Notes under the pieces: generated by a model
Told to the model about the DNA's origin: nothing
Seen by the model: only the letters and a program-made list of their open reading frames with translations
Databases searched by the model: none
Source of the DNA: Pyramidobacter piscolens
Lineage (GTDB): Bacteria > Synergistota > Synergistia > Synergistales > Dethiosulfovibrionaceae
Direction of reading: 5' to 3'
Assembly: GCA_004558205.1 (NCBI GenBank)
Contig: SFDM01000026.1
Coordinates: 1 to 55,303 of the forward strand
Length of the DNA: 55,303 bases
Shown here: positions 16,846-25,617 of the stretch, in pieces
How the letters are laid out: every line of letters starts with the position of its first letter
How positions within the stretch are numbered: the first letter of the stretch is position 1
Translations under genes and position numbers: made by a program

Positions 16846-17811
16846 CTATTGAAGGTCGATGCGGGGATCGATAAAGATGTAGAGCAGATCCACGATGAAG
16901 TTGATGAACACGAACATGATCGCCACGAACAGGATGTAGGCCGCGATGATCGGGCGGTCGGCGCTGGTCACGGCGTCCACCAGAAGCTTGCCGATGCCCG
17001 GCCAGGCGAAGATGGTCTCCGTGATAGTCGTGAAGGCGATCAGGTTGCCCAGCTGGAGCCCAAACACGGTGACTACGGGGATCAGCGTGTTCTTGAGTGC
17101 GTGGCCGAAGAGCACCTTACGCGTGGAAACGCCCTTGGCGCGCGCGAATTTGACGTAATCCTGGCGCATATTTTCCTGCATGCCCGCGCGGGTCAGGCGG
17201 ATGATGGTCGCCACGTTGCCCAGCGCCAGAGTGATGGACGGCAGAATGATGTGAGCCCAGCCGTCGGCGGTAGCCAGGCTGGTGGTGACGCCGAAGACAG
17301 TTCCCACCTCGCCGCGTCCCGATACGGGCAACACGCCGGCCACAAGGCCGAAGAAGTAGATCATCACCATGCCCGTCCAGAAAGAGGGCATGGAGATCCC
17401 CGCGATGGATGCCGCCATGACGCTTTTGCTGAAACGGCTCTTGGGGTAGGCGCCGGACAGGACGCCCAGCGGGATGCCGATCACAACCGACAGCACCATG
17501 GCCACGGCCACGATGTCCAGCGTGGCCGGCAGGCGTTCTATGATCAGCATCAGCGCCGGCAGATGATACATATAGGACTGCCCGAAATTGCCCTGCAGCG
17601 CGTTCTTCACGAAAATCCAGTACTGGACGTAGAGCGGCTTGTCCAGCCCCAGATAAGCCGACACCGCCGCGATTTCCTCCGCGCTGGCGTTCTCTCTCAC
17701 CATCAGGAAGACGGGGTTGCCCATAACGCTCGTGAAGACGAAGACGATGATGGAAACCACCACCATGACCAGCACCAACTGTACCAGTCGTTTTACCAGA
17801 AATTGAAGCAC
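16846..17811 (-). CDS. Peptide ABC transporter permease, DppB type
   Basis: 321-aa permease starting MLQFLVKRLVQLVLVM from GTG, preceded by GGGAGG. The DppB family pattern is clear (GNPVFLMV near the N-terminus, YLGLDKPLYVQYWIF, and the EAA-like loop DYVKFARAKGVSTRKVLFGHALKN). It follows the binding protein gene across a 92-nt gap that holds a strong hairpin, probably reducing downstream expression relative to the binding protein. Confidence 0.94.
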   Translation of the reverse strand: MLQFLVKRLVQLVLVMVVVSIIVFVFTSVMGNPVFLMVRENASAEEIAAVSAYLGLDKPLYVQYWIFVKNALQGNFGQSYMYHLPALMLIIERLPATLDIVAVAMVLSVVIGIPLGVLSGAYPKSRFSKSVMAASIAGISMPSFWTGMVMIYFFGLVAGVLPVSGRGEVGTVFGVTTSLATADGWAHIILPSITLALGNVATIIRLTRAGMQENMRQDYVKFARAKGVSTRKVLFGHALKNTLIPVVTVFGLQLGNLIAFTTITETIFAWPGIGKLLVDAVTSADRPIIAAYILFVAIMFVFINFIVDLLYIFIDPRIDLQ

Positions 17812-17846
17812 CGTTGTACCTCCCTGCGACTCTCCAACGTAAAATA

Positions 17847-17876
17847 GGCGGTTCTTTTCAAGCGAAAAGAACCGCC
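17847..17876 (-). terminator. Intercistronic hairpin between binding protein and permease genes
   Basis: A 13-bp perfect stem (GGCGGTTCTTTTC / GAAAAGAACCGCC) around AAGC. There is no T tract, so it is better read as an attenuator or mRNA-stabilising element that raises the binding protein to permease ratio, as in many ABC operons. Confidence 0.7.
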
Positions 17877-17903
17877 TCGATTGCAGCTCTGTGATGTTCT
17901 TAT

Positions 17904-19511
17904 TTACTTGAAAGACACGTCCCAGGCGTAGATGTACTTATTATAGCGAGGCGTGTAGTTGATGCGCGGCCCCACGGCGTAGACGTCCACCTGGAAATGC
18001 AGGGGGATGTAGGCCACGTCGTCGGCGGCGATCTTCCAGGCTTCCTGGACGATGGCCGAACGCTTCTCGGGCTCCACCGTCGCCATGGCCTTCTCCACGA
18101 GCTCGTCCACCTTGGGGTTCTGGTAGTAGCCGCGGTTCACGCCGCCCCAGCCCTTTTTCACCTCGACGCCGGGCTTCATGGAATAGATGGCGTCCAGGGC
18201 GATCAGAGCGCCTTCGCCGCCGGAATCGGCCCAGCCGGTCTGGCACAGGTGCGTGTTGTCGCCGGCCTTGTTGACCGCCGAGATGTAGGAGAAGAACACG
18301 TTGCGGGACATGAGGTTCAGGTTGACCTTGATGCCCACCTTCTCAAGGTAGGAAGCGCAGGCGCTGGCGATGGCTCCGTCGTTGACGTAGCGGTCGTTGG
18401 AAGCGTCGAGCGTCACCGTGAAGCGATAGCCGTCGGCCTGGCGGGGATACCCTGCCTCGTCGAGAAGCTTTTCAGCCAGCTTGGGATCGTAAGCCAGGCG
18501 CTTGATGTCGGGGTTGTAGCCGTTGTAGCCTTCCGGGCAATAGGTCGCCGCGGGCACGGCGAAGCCGTTCATAATCTTGCTGACGATCTCGTCCTCGTTG
18601 ATGGCGTGGTACATGGCCGCGCGGACCCGCTGGTCCGCCATGGGGTTCTTGCCCGTGGGCGAGACGATGGGCATCTTAGAATCCTTGCTGGGATCCTCCA
18701 CGCAGGAGGGGTTCAGATAGATCACGCGCAGGCTGGGCGCCTTGAGGATCTGGATCCTCTTGTTGCGCTCGATCATGGCCACGTCGCGCACAGGCACGTC
18801 CACGATCATGTCCACGGCGCCGGACAGCATGTTGGCCGTACGGGTGCCGGCGTTGGTGATGGGCTTGTAGACCACGTTCAGAGCTTCGGGCTTCTCGCCC
18901 CAGTAGTTCTCGTTTCTCTTGAAGACGATGCGGTCGCCGCGCACGTGTTCCACCAGCGTATACTTGCCCGTGCCCACGGGGTGGATGGCGATCCAGTCGT
19001 CGGTTTGGCCGCTGCAGGTCTCCTTGTCCATGATGACCACGTCTTTCATGTGGGACAGAAGGAGCACGTTGCTCTTGGCGCAGGTCACCTTCACGGTGAG
19101 GTCGTCGAGCTTTTCATATTTGGCTACGGTGGAGAAGCAGTAGTCGAAAGCCGACTTGCCCGTCACCCGCGCGCGGTCGAAGGAGAAAATCACGTCGTCG
19201 GCAGTGAAGGCGTTGCCGTTGCTGAACTTCACCCCTTCGCGAAGGTGGAAAACCCACTCCGTGGCGTCGGCGTTCACGTCCCAGCTCTTTGCCAAAGCGG
19301 GCAAGAGCTTCACGTCTTTGCTGAGGTCCACCAGCGGTTCAAAAACATGCTGCATAATAGCGTTGTTGATCGTCTCGTTCAGCGGATAGGGATCAAACGA
19401 ATAGGCGTCGCCCGCCAGTCCGATGGTCACGTCGCGCGGTCCAGCGGCACAGGCCGCTGCTGCCGTGAAAGCCAACGCTGCGAGAGCGTAGAGCAGGGTT
19501 CTTTTCTTCAA
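17904..19511 (-). CDS. Peptide ABC transporter substrate-binding protein (SBP family 5, DppA/OppA type)
   Basis: A 535-aa periplasmic receptor that delivers di- or oligopeptides to the DppBCDF-type transporter encoded next to it. It has a signal peptide (KKRTLLYALAALAFTAAAACAAG), which could be type I or a weak lipobox at the Cys. The family 5 body contains FEPLVDLS, LREGVKFSNGNAFTADDVIFS and LLDEAGYP. The start is the TTG behind GGGAGGAA, because frames further upstream have no ribosome-binding site. It is the first gene of the six-gene operon and has a strong promoter. The substrate class could also be nickel or opines, but peptide fits the dipeptidase neighbour. Confidence 0.93.
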   Translation of the reverse strand: MKKRTLLYALAALAFTAAAACAAGPRDVTIGLAGDAYSFDPYPLNETINNAIMQHVFEPLVDLSKDVKLLPALAKSWDVNADATEWVFHLREGVKFSNGNAFTADDVIFSFDRARVTGKSAFDYCFSTVAKYEKLDDLTVKVTCAKSNVLLLSHMKDVVIMDKETCSGQTDDWIAIHPVGTGKYTLVEHVRGDRIVFKRNENYWGEKPEALNVVYKPITNAGTRTANMLSGAVDMIVDVPVRDVAMIERNKRIQILKAPSLRVIYLNPSCVEDPSKDSKMPIVSPTGKNPMADQRVRAAMYHAINEDEIVSKIMNGFAVPAATYCPEGYNGYNPDIKRLAYDPKLAEKLLDEAGYPRQADGYRFTVTLDASNDRYVNDGAIASACASYLEKVGIKVNLNLMSRNVFFSYISAVNKAGDNTHLCQTGWADSGGEGALIALDAIYSMKPGVEVKKGWGGVNRGYYQNPKVDELVEKAMATVEPEKRSAIVQEAWKIAADDVAYIPLHFQVDVYAVGPRINYTPRYNKYIYAWDVSFK

Positions 19512-19566
19512 TCTCTGTTCCTCCCTAGAGTTCTGAATTGGATCCATTCTTAACGGACCTTTTGTT

Positions 19567-19595
19567 ACTATAAGGAAAAAACGTCAGGATGTCAA
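19567..19595 (-). promoter_or_regulatory. Promoter of the peptide transport operon
   Basis: On the minus strand TTGACA, a 17-nt spacer and TATAGT form a near-consensus sigma-70 promoter about 56 nt before the binding-protein start. Confidence 0.8.
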
Positions 19596-19792
19596 TCGCT
19601 CGCAGAGAGAAAAGTTGAAAACTTCTGGGAATGGGAAGGCGGCGTTTTTTGTCCTGTTCCTATAAGAAAAAAATGTGCCGCCCTATGTCATAATTCTATG
19701 ATGAAAAAACTTTCCGATGATGTATAACTTAGGGGGAGGAGCGGGAGATTGAGCCGTAAGAAAGCATCCTTTTCGCCAGGGAGAAAAAGAAC

Positions 19793-19871
19793 ATGAATCT
19801 GCGCGACATGAAATACATTTCTGTGATTGCTGAAGAAAAGAGCATCACAAAAGCAGCTGCCAAGCTTTCAA
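19793..19871 (+). pseudogene. LysR regulator remnant (N-terminal 26 codons)
   Basis: The frame reads MNLRDMKYISVIAEEKSITK then AAAKLS, the unmistakable first helices of a LysR HTH domain. It then breaks off into the terminator of the facing hydrolase gene instead of continuing with the expected ISQPALS region. It lies divergent to, and 280 bp from, the peptide operon, so it may be what is left of that operon's former regulator. Confidence 0.75.
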
Positions 19872-19888
19872 AGAGACGTTTCAGCCGT

Positions 19889-19930
19889 GAAAAAGGCAGT
19901 CCCCCCGCCAGCGGGAGGACTGCCTTTTTC
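19889..19930 (-). terminator. Terminator of the alpha/beta hydrolase gene
   Basis: GAAAAAGGCAGTCC and its complement GGACTGCCTTTTTC form a long stem with a CCCCGCCAGCGGG interior hairpin. T-rich on the minus strand (GCCTTTTTC), so it ends the leftward hydrolase transcript. Confidence 0.85.
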
Positions 19931-19942
19931 ATGGCGCCATTT

Positions 19943-21013
19943 TCAGCGCAGGTTGGCCTTGAAGAAACTTTCCAGTTTGCCGAAGGGGATCCGGTCGGTC
20001 CGGTCGTACAGGTCGATGTGTTCGGCGTCCTGCACCACGTAGAGTTCCTTGGGCTCGGCGGCCTTTTCATAGACGGCCTCGCTGAAGAACTTGGAATGGG
20101 CCCGGTCGCCCACGATCAGCAGTATGGGCCTGGGGGAGATCTCGTCCACGTAGTCGAGCAGCCTGAAGTTTATGAAGGGCAGCCTGCTGGTGGTCGTAAA
20201 TCCGCCTCTGGCGTGGGGGTGATGGCCGCGCTTCACCGCGTAGAACCGCATCCATTCGGCGGCGGGTTCGGGTATGCCGTCGGGCACCTTGTCCAGGGGC
20301 GTTTCTGGGAAAGCGGGGATGTACTCGGGGTAGCCCTTTTCCGCGTCGATCCATCGCTGGGCTGAGAGCTTTTCCTTTGCCTGCCGCAGAGCCGCCTTGT
20401 CCATGTCCAGCCGGCTGGCCACGGTCATGTCGTACATGCTCGCCGTTGCCACGGCCTTGATCCGCGTGTCGCACTGCGCAGCGGACAGGGCGAAACCGCC
20501 GGAGCCGCAGATGCCGATCACGCCGATTTTTTCTCTGTCCACGAAGCCCTGAAGGCCCAGGAAATCGACGCTGGCGCTGAAGGACTCCACGAAGAGATCC
20601 GGAGACGAGACGTTTCTCGGTTTGCCGCCCGAATCGCCCATAAAAGCCTGGTCGAAAGTGAGCACCACAAAACCGCGCAGCGCGAGCTCGTTCGCGTACA
20701 CGCAGGGGCCCTGTTCCTTCACGCCGCCGTAGGGCGCGCCGACGACCAGCGCGGGGTGTTTCCGAGCCCTGTCCAGGTCTTTCGCGTAGTAGAGGTCGCC
20801 CGCGATGGTCATGCCGTATCGGGTTTTGCAGGACACGCTGTGCCGTTCCACGCGCTCATCGAGCGAGGCGATATAGCCGCGGGACGCGCCGCCCGCCGGT
20901 TCCACCGCGTAAGCGGCCAAAGCCCCAAAGCTGGAAGCCAGGGCGCAAAGAGCGGTCATGACGCTCCATGCCAGGCGAGAAGAGAAGTTCTTGATCTTTT
21001 TCTTTCCATTCAT
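19943..21013 (-). CDS. Secreted alpha/beta hydrolase (dienelactone hydrolase-like)
   Basis: 356 aa with an N-terminal signal peptide (residues ~1-36, ending ALAAYAVE). The alpha/beta-hydrolase core has a nucleophile elbow VIGICGSGGFALS, where either Cys or Ser could be the nucleophile, an acid in LLIVGDRAHS and a likely catalytic His in VQDAEHIDLY. The oxyanion-type turn VVGAPYGGVKEQG follows the first strands. Proteins of this group include esterases and peptidases of unknown substrate. The adjacent LysR gene at 21488 is divergent and may control it. Confidence 0.85.
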   Translation of the reverse strand: MNGKKKIKNFSSRLAWSVMTALCALASSFGALAAYAVEPAGGASRGYIASLDERVERHSVSCKTRYGMTIAGDLYYAKDLDRARKHPALVVGAPYGGVKEQGPCVYANELALRGFVVLTFDQAFMGDSGGKPRNVSSPDLFVESFSASVDFLGLQGFVDREKIGVIGICGSGGFALSAAQCDTRIKAVATASMYDMTVASRLDMDKAALRQAKEKLSAQRWIDAEKGYPEYIPAFPETPLDKVPDGIPEPAAEWMRFYAVKRGHHPHARGGFTTTSRLPFINFRLLDYVDEISPRPILLIVGDRAHSKFFSEAVYEKAAEPKELYVVQDAEHIDLYDRTDRIPFGKLESFFKANLR

Positions 21014-21123
21014 AGAATATTTCCTCCTTTGTTTTTATTCCATGGGACCGCGCCCATTGGGAGACCGGGCGCGGGCTCCGCCACACAGGAGAGGGCGCTT
21101 TGCCGCGGCTTGCGCCCTCATGC

Positions 21124-21354
21124 TTATTTTTTCATCTGATGGATGAGGTAGTCCAGGCAGTCGAGCTGATCCTGCCCGCGGTGCACATAATTCAGCAGCG
21201 CCGCGCGGTGGAGCGTGAGGAGCCGCAGCATTTCCGGCTTTCTGTTTTCTCTGTAAAGCTCGGCGCATTTGAGGACGACGCTCTTTTCACAGCCCGCGTC
21301 GCGGAGATTTTGCGCCAGCGCCGGTTCTCCGGCACTTTCTGTCTTCATCTCCAT
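21124..21354 (-). CDS. Small conserved protein (76 aa), unknown function
   Basis: The C-terminal half (LTLHRAALLNYVHRGQDQLD followed by CLDYLIHQMKK) resembles a small protein I recall as frequent beside LysR or MerR regulators in Firmicutes; no function is known. It is predicted all-helical and cytoplasmic, with two Cys. The start MEMKTES is preferred over the ATG two codons earlier because the latter is only 2 nt from GGGAGG. It lies 110 bp upstream of the hydrolase gene on the same strand and divergent to the LysR gene, so the two may form one regulated unit. Confidence 0.75.
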   Translation of the reverse strand: MEMKTESAGEPALAQNLRDAGCEKSVVLKCAELYRENRKPEMLRLLTLHRAALLNYVHRGQDQLDCLDYLIHQMKK

Positions 21355-21418
21355 GGTCATCGCCTCCCTGTGCGATGATTCTATTCGGGGCGTTGAACAA
21401 TAGCAAATATTTATTGAT

Positions 21419-21432
21419 TATGGCAATCCATA
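21419..21432. promoter_or_regulatory. Possible LysR operator in the divergent control region
   Basis: The dyad TATGG-CAAT-CCATA sits in an AT-rich stretch between the LysR gene and the divergent small protein/hydrolase genes. Short dyads with T..A ends are typical LysR boxes. No footprint evidence can be read from sequence. Confidence 0.45.
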
Positions 21433-21487
21433 GTTTACAGGAATGGAACAGCCCCCTATAATTGGCACAAGGGAGGAGGCGGTCTTT

Positions 21488-22390
21488 ATGGAACTGCGGG
21501 TGCTGCGGTATTTTCTGGCGGTAGCTCGGGAAGAGAGCGTCACAGCGGCTGCGGCACGTCTGCACGTCACTCAGCCCACGCTTTCCAAACAGCTGATGGA
21601 CCTGGAAAAGGAGCTTGGGAAAAAGCTGTTTACGCGCGGGGGCCGGAAAATCACGCTGACGGAGGAGGGGCTGTACCTTCGCAATCGGGCGCGGGAGATT
21701 GTGGAGCTGGCCGATAAGACGGAGGAAGAGTTTCGCGCCGGCAGCGAGTCCATAGCCGGCGACGTCAGCATCGGTGCAGGCGAGACCGACGGAATGCGTT
21801 TTCTTGTAGAAGTCATGAAGGGCCTGCGCGAGACCTGTCCGGCTCTGCGCTTTCACCTGTACAGCGGCAACAGCGAGGACGTGACGGAGCGGCTCGACAA
21901 GGGGCTTTTGGACTTTGGGCTTTTCGTGGGCCGCGTGGAGCTGAAAAAATATGAATACCTGCGGCTTCCTGTTTCCGATACCTGGGGGCTGTTCATGCGG
22001 CGCGACAACCCGCTGGCCCGGAAAAATGCCGTCACTCCAGAAGACTTGAGGCGCATACCGCTCTTGTGTTCCAGTCAGGCGCTGATTCAAAACGAGCTGT
22101 CAAGCTGGCTGGGCTACCCTTTCGAAGAGCTTTCGGTGATCGGGACCTACAATTTGATCTTCAACGCCAGCCTGATGGTGGAAAGCGGCATGGGAGCGGC
22201 GGTGTGCATCGACAAGCTGGTGAATGTTTCCGCCGGCAGCCAGCTGTGCTTCCGTCCCTTCAAGCCCCGTTTCGAAGCGGAACTGACCCTTGCATGGAAG
22301 AAATATCAGGTGTTCTCCGCGGCCGCCAGGAAGTTTCTGAACGAACTGCAGAGACGGCTGGAAAGCGAACGCGGGAGTGGTCTGGCTTGA
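21488..22390 (+). CDS. LysR family transcriptional regulator
   Basis: 300 aa. The N-terminal winged HTH (MELRVLRYFLAVAREESVTA, then ARLHVTQPTLSKQLMDLEKE) and the effector-binding domain typical of the CbL/GltC-like group are intact (SIGAGETDGMRFLVEVMKGL and so on). The start MELRVL follows GGGAGGAGG. It is divergent from the small protein and alpha/beta hydrolase genes, its likely targets. It ends just before a parS palindrome and a terminator. Confidence 0.93.
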   Translation: MELRVLRYFLAVAREESVTAAAARLHVTQPTLSKQLMDLEKELGKKLFTRGGRKITLTEEGLYLRNRAREIVELADKTEEEFRAGSESIAGDVSIGAGETDGMRFLVEVMKGLRETCPALRFHLYSGNSEDVTERLDKGLLDFGLFVGRVELKKYEYLRLPVSDTWGLFMRRDNPLARKNAVTPEDLRRIPLLCSSQALIQNELSSWLGYPFEELSVIGTYNLIFNASLMVESGMGAAVCIDKLVNVSAGSQLCFRPFKPRFEAELTLAWKKYQVFSAAARKFLNELQRRLESERGSGLA

Positions 22391-22417
22391 CGCAGAACCA
22401 AATGGGCTGGAGCAAAA

Positions 22418-22433
22418 TGTTCCACGTGGAACA
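22418..22433. promoter_or_regulatory. parS site 1 (ParB binding site)
   Basis: The perfect 16-bp palindrome TGTTCCACGTGGAACA matches chromosomal parS (consensus TGTTNCACGTGNAACA; the same variant is known from Pseudomonas). It lies in the intergenic space between the LysR gene and its terminator. Two identical copies occur at 43513 and 52071. Confidence 0.85.
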
Positions 22434-22438
22434 TCTGC

Positions 22439-22479
22439 AAAAAAGCCCCGGCTCGGGGATCCGAGCCGGGGCTTTTTTT
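22439..22479. terminator. Bidirectional terminator between LysR and AsmA-like genes
   Basis: AAAAAAGCCCCGGCTCGG and its complement around GGAT, with A/T runs on both flanks, serving the two convergent genes. Confidence 0.92.
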
Positions 22480-22483
22480 GCGG

Positions 22484-25168
22484 TTATTTTTTAAACAGGT
22501 TATTCAGTTGGCTGCCCAGTTCTTTTTTGATCTGGTCCTCCACGCTCTGCTTGCCCGTGTTTTTTGCGGGCGCTTTTTCCGTGGTCTTGCCCGCCGCCTT
22601 GTCGGTGGTTTTCGCGTCCGACTTGGCGTCGGTTTTGACCTCGGCGCCGTCCATCTTGAAGTTGGAGATGCTGGGGCTGCTCGTGGTTCCGCCTACATGC
22701 AGCGAGATGTCGCGGAAGTCGTTGACGCCGAAGGCGCTCCCCGCGCCCGCGACAGCGCCGGTCAGGGCGCCCGCCGCGCCGCCCACCACTCCCGTGAGGA
22801 GGCTCGCCGCGCCGCCGGCCTTCACGCCGCCGCTGGCACCCGCCATGATCGTGTTGATCAGCATAGCGTTGACGTTGCCGTTCACGTTGAAGTTCAAGGC
22901 TCCTGCGAAGGTCATGGTGCCCGTGGCTTTCAGGTACTTGTACATGCCGTCGTTCTGAGGCGCGTTGATGACCGTGCCGTCCTTCAGCGTGAGCTTGTCG
23001 GCGTCCATCGTGAAAGGAACCTTGGCGTTGGCGTAGGTCAGGGCTTTGCCGCCGTGCAGCTTGGCCACCAGGTCGACGATGGAGAAGCCGTAGACCTGGC
23101 CGCCAGCCGACGTCACGGTGCCGCTGCCGTCAAGCTTGAAGGGGCTCAGGGTGCCCGACGCCGAGTAGTCGCCCGTCAGCACGCCCGAGAGGCCGCCGCC
23201 CAGCGTGGGCATCATCTGCTTGATGATGTTTTCAAGCTTGCTGCCCGCCAGATCCGCCTTGACGGCGTAGGTCATCTTGTTGATGTCCACGGAAGCGTCG
23301 CCCTTGATAGAGCCGTCGGCGAACTTGGCGCTGATGTCGGGCATGGTCAGGACCATCTTGTTCAGGTTGATGGAGCTCTTGATCTGCTCGAACTTCAGCC
23401 CTGTCATGGAGATCGCGGCGGAAGACAGGCTGCCCGCGCCCGTGATTTCCGTGCCGGCCATGGCCCCCTTGAAGACGCCGTCCACCTTGCCCGAGGCCTT
23501 CAGAGAGGCCGCGCCGAAGGTGTTCATGAGCTTGGCCATATCCAGGCCGTTCACGTTGATGTCGAAGGTGCCCTCAAGGTTTTTGCCGAATTTGACCACC
23601 GAATCGATCTTTGCCGCGGCTCCTACGGCCAACGCCGTGAGCTCCTTGACGGCCACGTTGTCGTCGCCCATGGTGATGGAGCCGTTGATGTTTGTGATGG
23701 GGATATTCATGAAGATGGCGCCGGCGTCCTTGATGGTCACCGTGCTGCCCGAGTAGGCGACGGGGATGGAGATCTTTTCGACGCTCATGTCGTCCATGGA
23801 GATCTTGGCCGAGTCGATTTTGCCGCCGGCCGCGATCTTGTCGCCGGTTCCCTTGACGGTCAGAGCCACGTTGACCTTGCCTTTGAGGTTGGCGGGAGCC
23901 GAGGCGACGAGCTTGGGCAGCGACGCGAGGTCGAAGTTCTTGACGCTCAGGACCACGTCGGCCGCCATTTCCTTACCGCCCATGTTGACGGTGCCCTTCA
24001 GGGACGCCGGGTTGCCGGCGATGTTGGAACCGCCGCTCAGGGTGACCAGGCCCTTGGCGTCGAAGGCCGCCGAGAACAGCGTGCCCGTCACGCTCTGGCC
24101 GCCGGCCGAAAGATTGTCGGCCTTCAGTTCCACCGTGCCCTTCAGGCCCGTGACAGGGCCTTCAAGGGCCACGCTGACGTGATCCACCTGGCCCGAGAGG
24201 TCCGCGGGCAGCGAGGGGAGGTTTTTCTTCAGAGTTTCAGCCTTCACCGCGCCGTCGGTGGCGATGTTAACCTTGACGCTGGGCGTCTTGCCCGACAGAT
24301 CGGCGAAGACGCTGCCTGACGTGGGGATGCCGATGGCCGAAACCGTCAGCGGCTTCAAGTTCACCTTCATGTCCGCCATGTCCACGGTGGTCGCCGCGGC
24401 GATGGGGAAGCCGAGGGCCGAGCCGTCGTCAAACTTCACGCTGCCCTTCACCACAGGGTTGGCCGGTTCGCCGGTCACGGTAAAGTCGGCGTTCACGAGG
24501 CCCTTCACGCTCTGGGACTTCAGCGCGGGAACCAGAGGCGCCAGGTCGGCGACCTGCACCTTCGACGCCGAAACCTTCAGGTTCAGGCTGGGCGTTACGG
24601 CGCCCGAAGCGGAAATTTCGCCGCCGGCCACGTTGATCACAGCCTTTTTGACGTCCACGCCGGGCTTGATGGTCACGCTGAAGCTGCCCTTGATGGGCAG
24701 TCCCGCCGCGTCCACGTCGATGGCCGCCTCCACGGCGTCGCCGTCAAGCGTGCCGCCTACCGATTTCAGCGTCAGTTCTCCCTGGGGAAGCCCGTCGGGA
24801 AGGGTGACTTTCTGGCCCGTGACGATGCCGGCCAGCTGCTCAAGCTTGGAGACGCTGGTCCGGAGCTCGTTCAGCTCGACCCAGTCCAGCGCGATGGTGC
24901 CCGTGATGATCTTCATAAGCGCCGGATCGACCGCGATCTTGCCGGCTTTCAGCAGCCACTTGCCGTCGCGGGTCAGCTCCAGGTCCTTGATCGTATAGCC
25001 CCTGACGGGGTTGCCGCTCACTTCGCCCATAGCGACGCCCATGTTGTAGGTATTCGCCACGTATTCGGCACCCTTCTGCGCGATAAATCCCGTGCCGATG
25101 TCCAGCGTGCAGACCGCGCCCACGGCGGCAGCCAGCACAATGAACAGTCCAATCAGAAATTTCTTCAT
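22484..25168 (-). CDS. AsmA-like envelope protein
   Basis: 894 aa. One N-terminal transmembrane anchor (MKKFLIGLFIVLAAAVGAVC) is followed by a long beta-rich, repetitive periplasmic body (many KGSVKF, LKGTVEL and INVNGLDMAKL-type strands) and an AsmA_2-like C-terminal domain (LKLDGSGTVTSAGGQVYGFS-like, then DFRDISLHVGGTTSSPSISN). It ends in a low-complexity Ala/Lys/Thr stretch. AsmA/TamB-type proteins bridge inner and outer membranes and are linked to lipid transport in diderms. The start follows CAGGAGGTG. It looks monocistronic. Confidence 0.85.
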   Translation of the reverse strand: MKKFLIGLFIVLAAAVGAVCTLDIGTGFIAQKGAEYVANTYNMGVAMGEVSGNPVRGYTIKDLELTRDGKWLLKAGKIAVDPALMKIITGTIALDWVELNELRTSVSKLEQLAGIVTGQKVTLPDGLPQGELTLKSVGGTLDGDAVEAAIDVDAAGLPIKGSFSVTIKPGVDVKKAVINVAGGEISASGAVTPSLNLKVSASKVQVADLAPLVPALKSQSVKGLVNADFTVTGEPANPVVKGSVKFDDGSALGFPIAAATTVDMADMKVNLKPLTVSAIGIPTSGSVFADLSGKTPSVKVNIATDGAVKAETLKKNLPSLPADLSGQVDHVSVALEGPVTGLKGTVELKADNLSAGGQSVTGTLFSAAFDAKGLVTLSGGSNIAGNPASLKGTVNMGGKEMAADVVLSVKNFDLASLPKLVASAPANLKGKVNVALTVKGTGDKIAAGGKIDSAKISMDDMSVEKISIPVAYSGSTVTIKDAGAIFMNIPITNINGSITMGDDNVAVKELTALAVGAAAKIDSVVKFGKNLEGTFDINVNGLDMAKLMNTFGAASLKASGKVDGVFKGAMAGTEITGAGSLSSAAISMTGLKFEQIKSSINLNKMVLTMPDISAKFADGSIKGDASVDINKMTYAVKADLAGSKLENIIKQMMPTLGGGLSGVLTGDYSASGTLSPFKLDGSGTVTSAGGQVYGFSIVDLVAKLHGGKALTYANAKVPFTMDADKLTLKDGTVINAPQNDGMYKYLKATGTMTFAGALNFNVNGNVNAMLINTIMAGASGGVKAGGAASLLTGVVGGAAGALTGAVAGAGSAFGVNDFRDISLHVGGTTSSPSISNFKMDGAEVKTDAKSDAKTTDKAAGKTTEKAPAKNTGKQSVEDQIKKELGSQLNNLFKK

Positions 25169-25209
25169 ATTGAGTACGCACCTCCTGAATGTGTGAAGAT
25201 ATTGGGACA

Positions 25210-25238
25210 AGTATAACACCTGACGCGCCCGGGGAAAA
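25210..25238 (-). promoter_or_regulatory. Probable promoter of the AsmA-like gene
   Basis: On the minus strand an extended -10 (TGTTATACT) is preceded, 17 nt upstream, by a weak -35 TTTTCC. The -10 lies ~40 nt before the start codon. Confidence 0.55.
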
Positions 25239-25617
25239 GGCGCTTTGAAAAACGAGGCCTCGCCGTGCCGGTTCTCGGAGTCGATGAGAGGCGCGGGCGG
25301 CCCTCCCTACCCTCGCTTTGCGGTCCTGCGGAAACAACGGCGGGCGTCCTCCATAGGGAAGCCGCCCGCCGCGCAGGATCTCTGTTCTTTAAAGAATTTC
25401 GGGGAATCCCACGATCGGCCGGGAAAAAGCTGTAAGGGCGCTCCCGCCCGGGACAGGCCCCCGGAGAAACATTGCGGGCGCAGCGGGGCCAAGGGGCGGC
25501 TGAGATTTTCGGCAGTTGAGCCATTTTATAAAGTTACAACTGTAAAAGCCAAGTTTTATAAACGCAAAGAAGCTTCGCGGTATTGCCTGCGCCGTCGGGA
25601 ATGGCAAGTTCCTGCGG
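25239..25617. other. Intergenic region without a recognised gene
   Basis: About 380 bp upstream of the AsmA-like gene. I see no coding frame with a ribosome-binding site, no RNA gene and no copy of repeats R1-R3. The right third is AT-rich and may hold nothing more than the 3' flank of the thioesterase gene. Confidence 0.5.

Noticed and set aside
22478..24319. 613-aa plus-strand open frame opposite the AsmA-like gene
   Set aside because: Antisense shadow with no ribosome-binding site; the start lies inside the opposite gene's terminator region.
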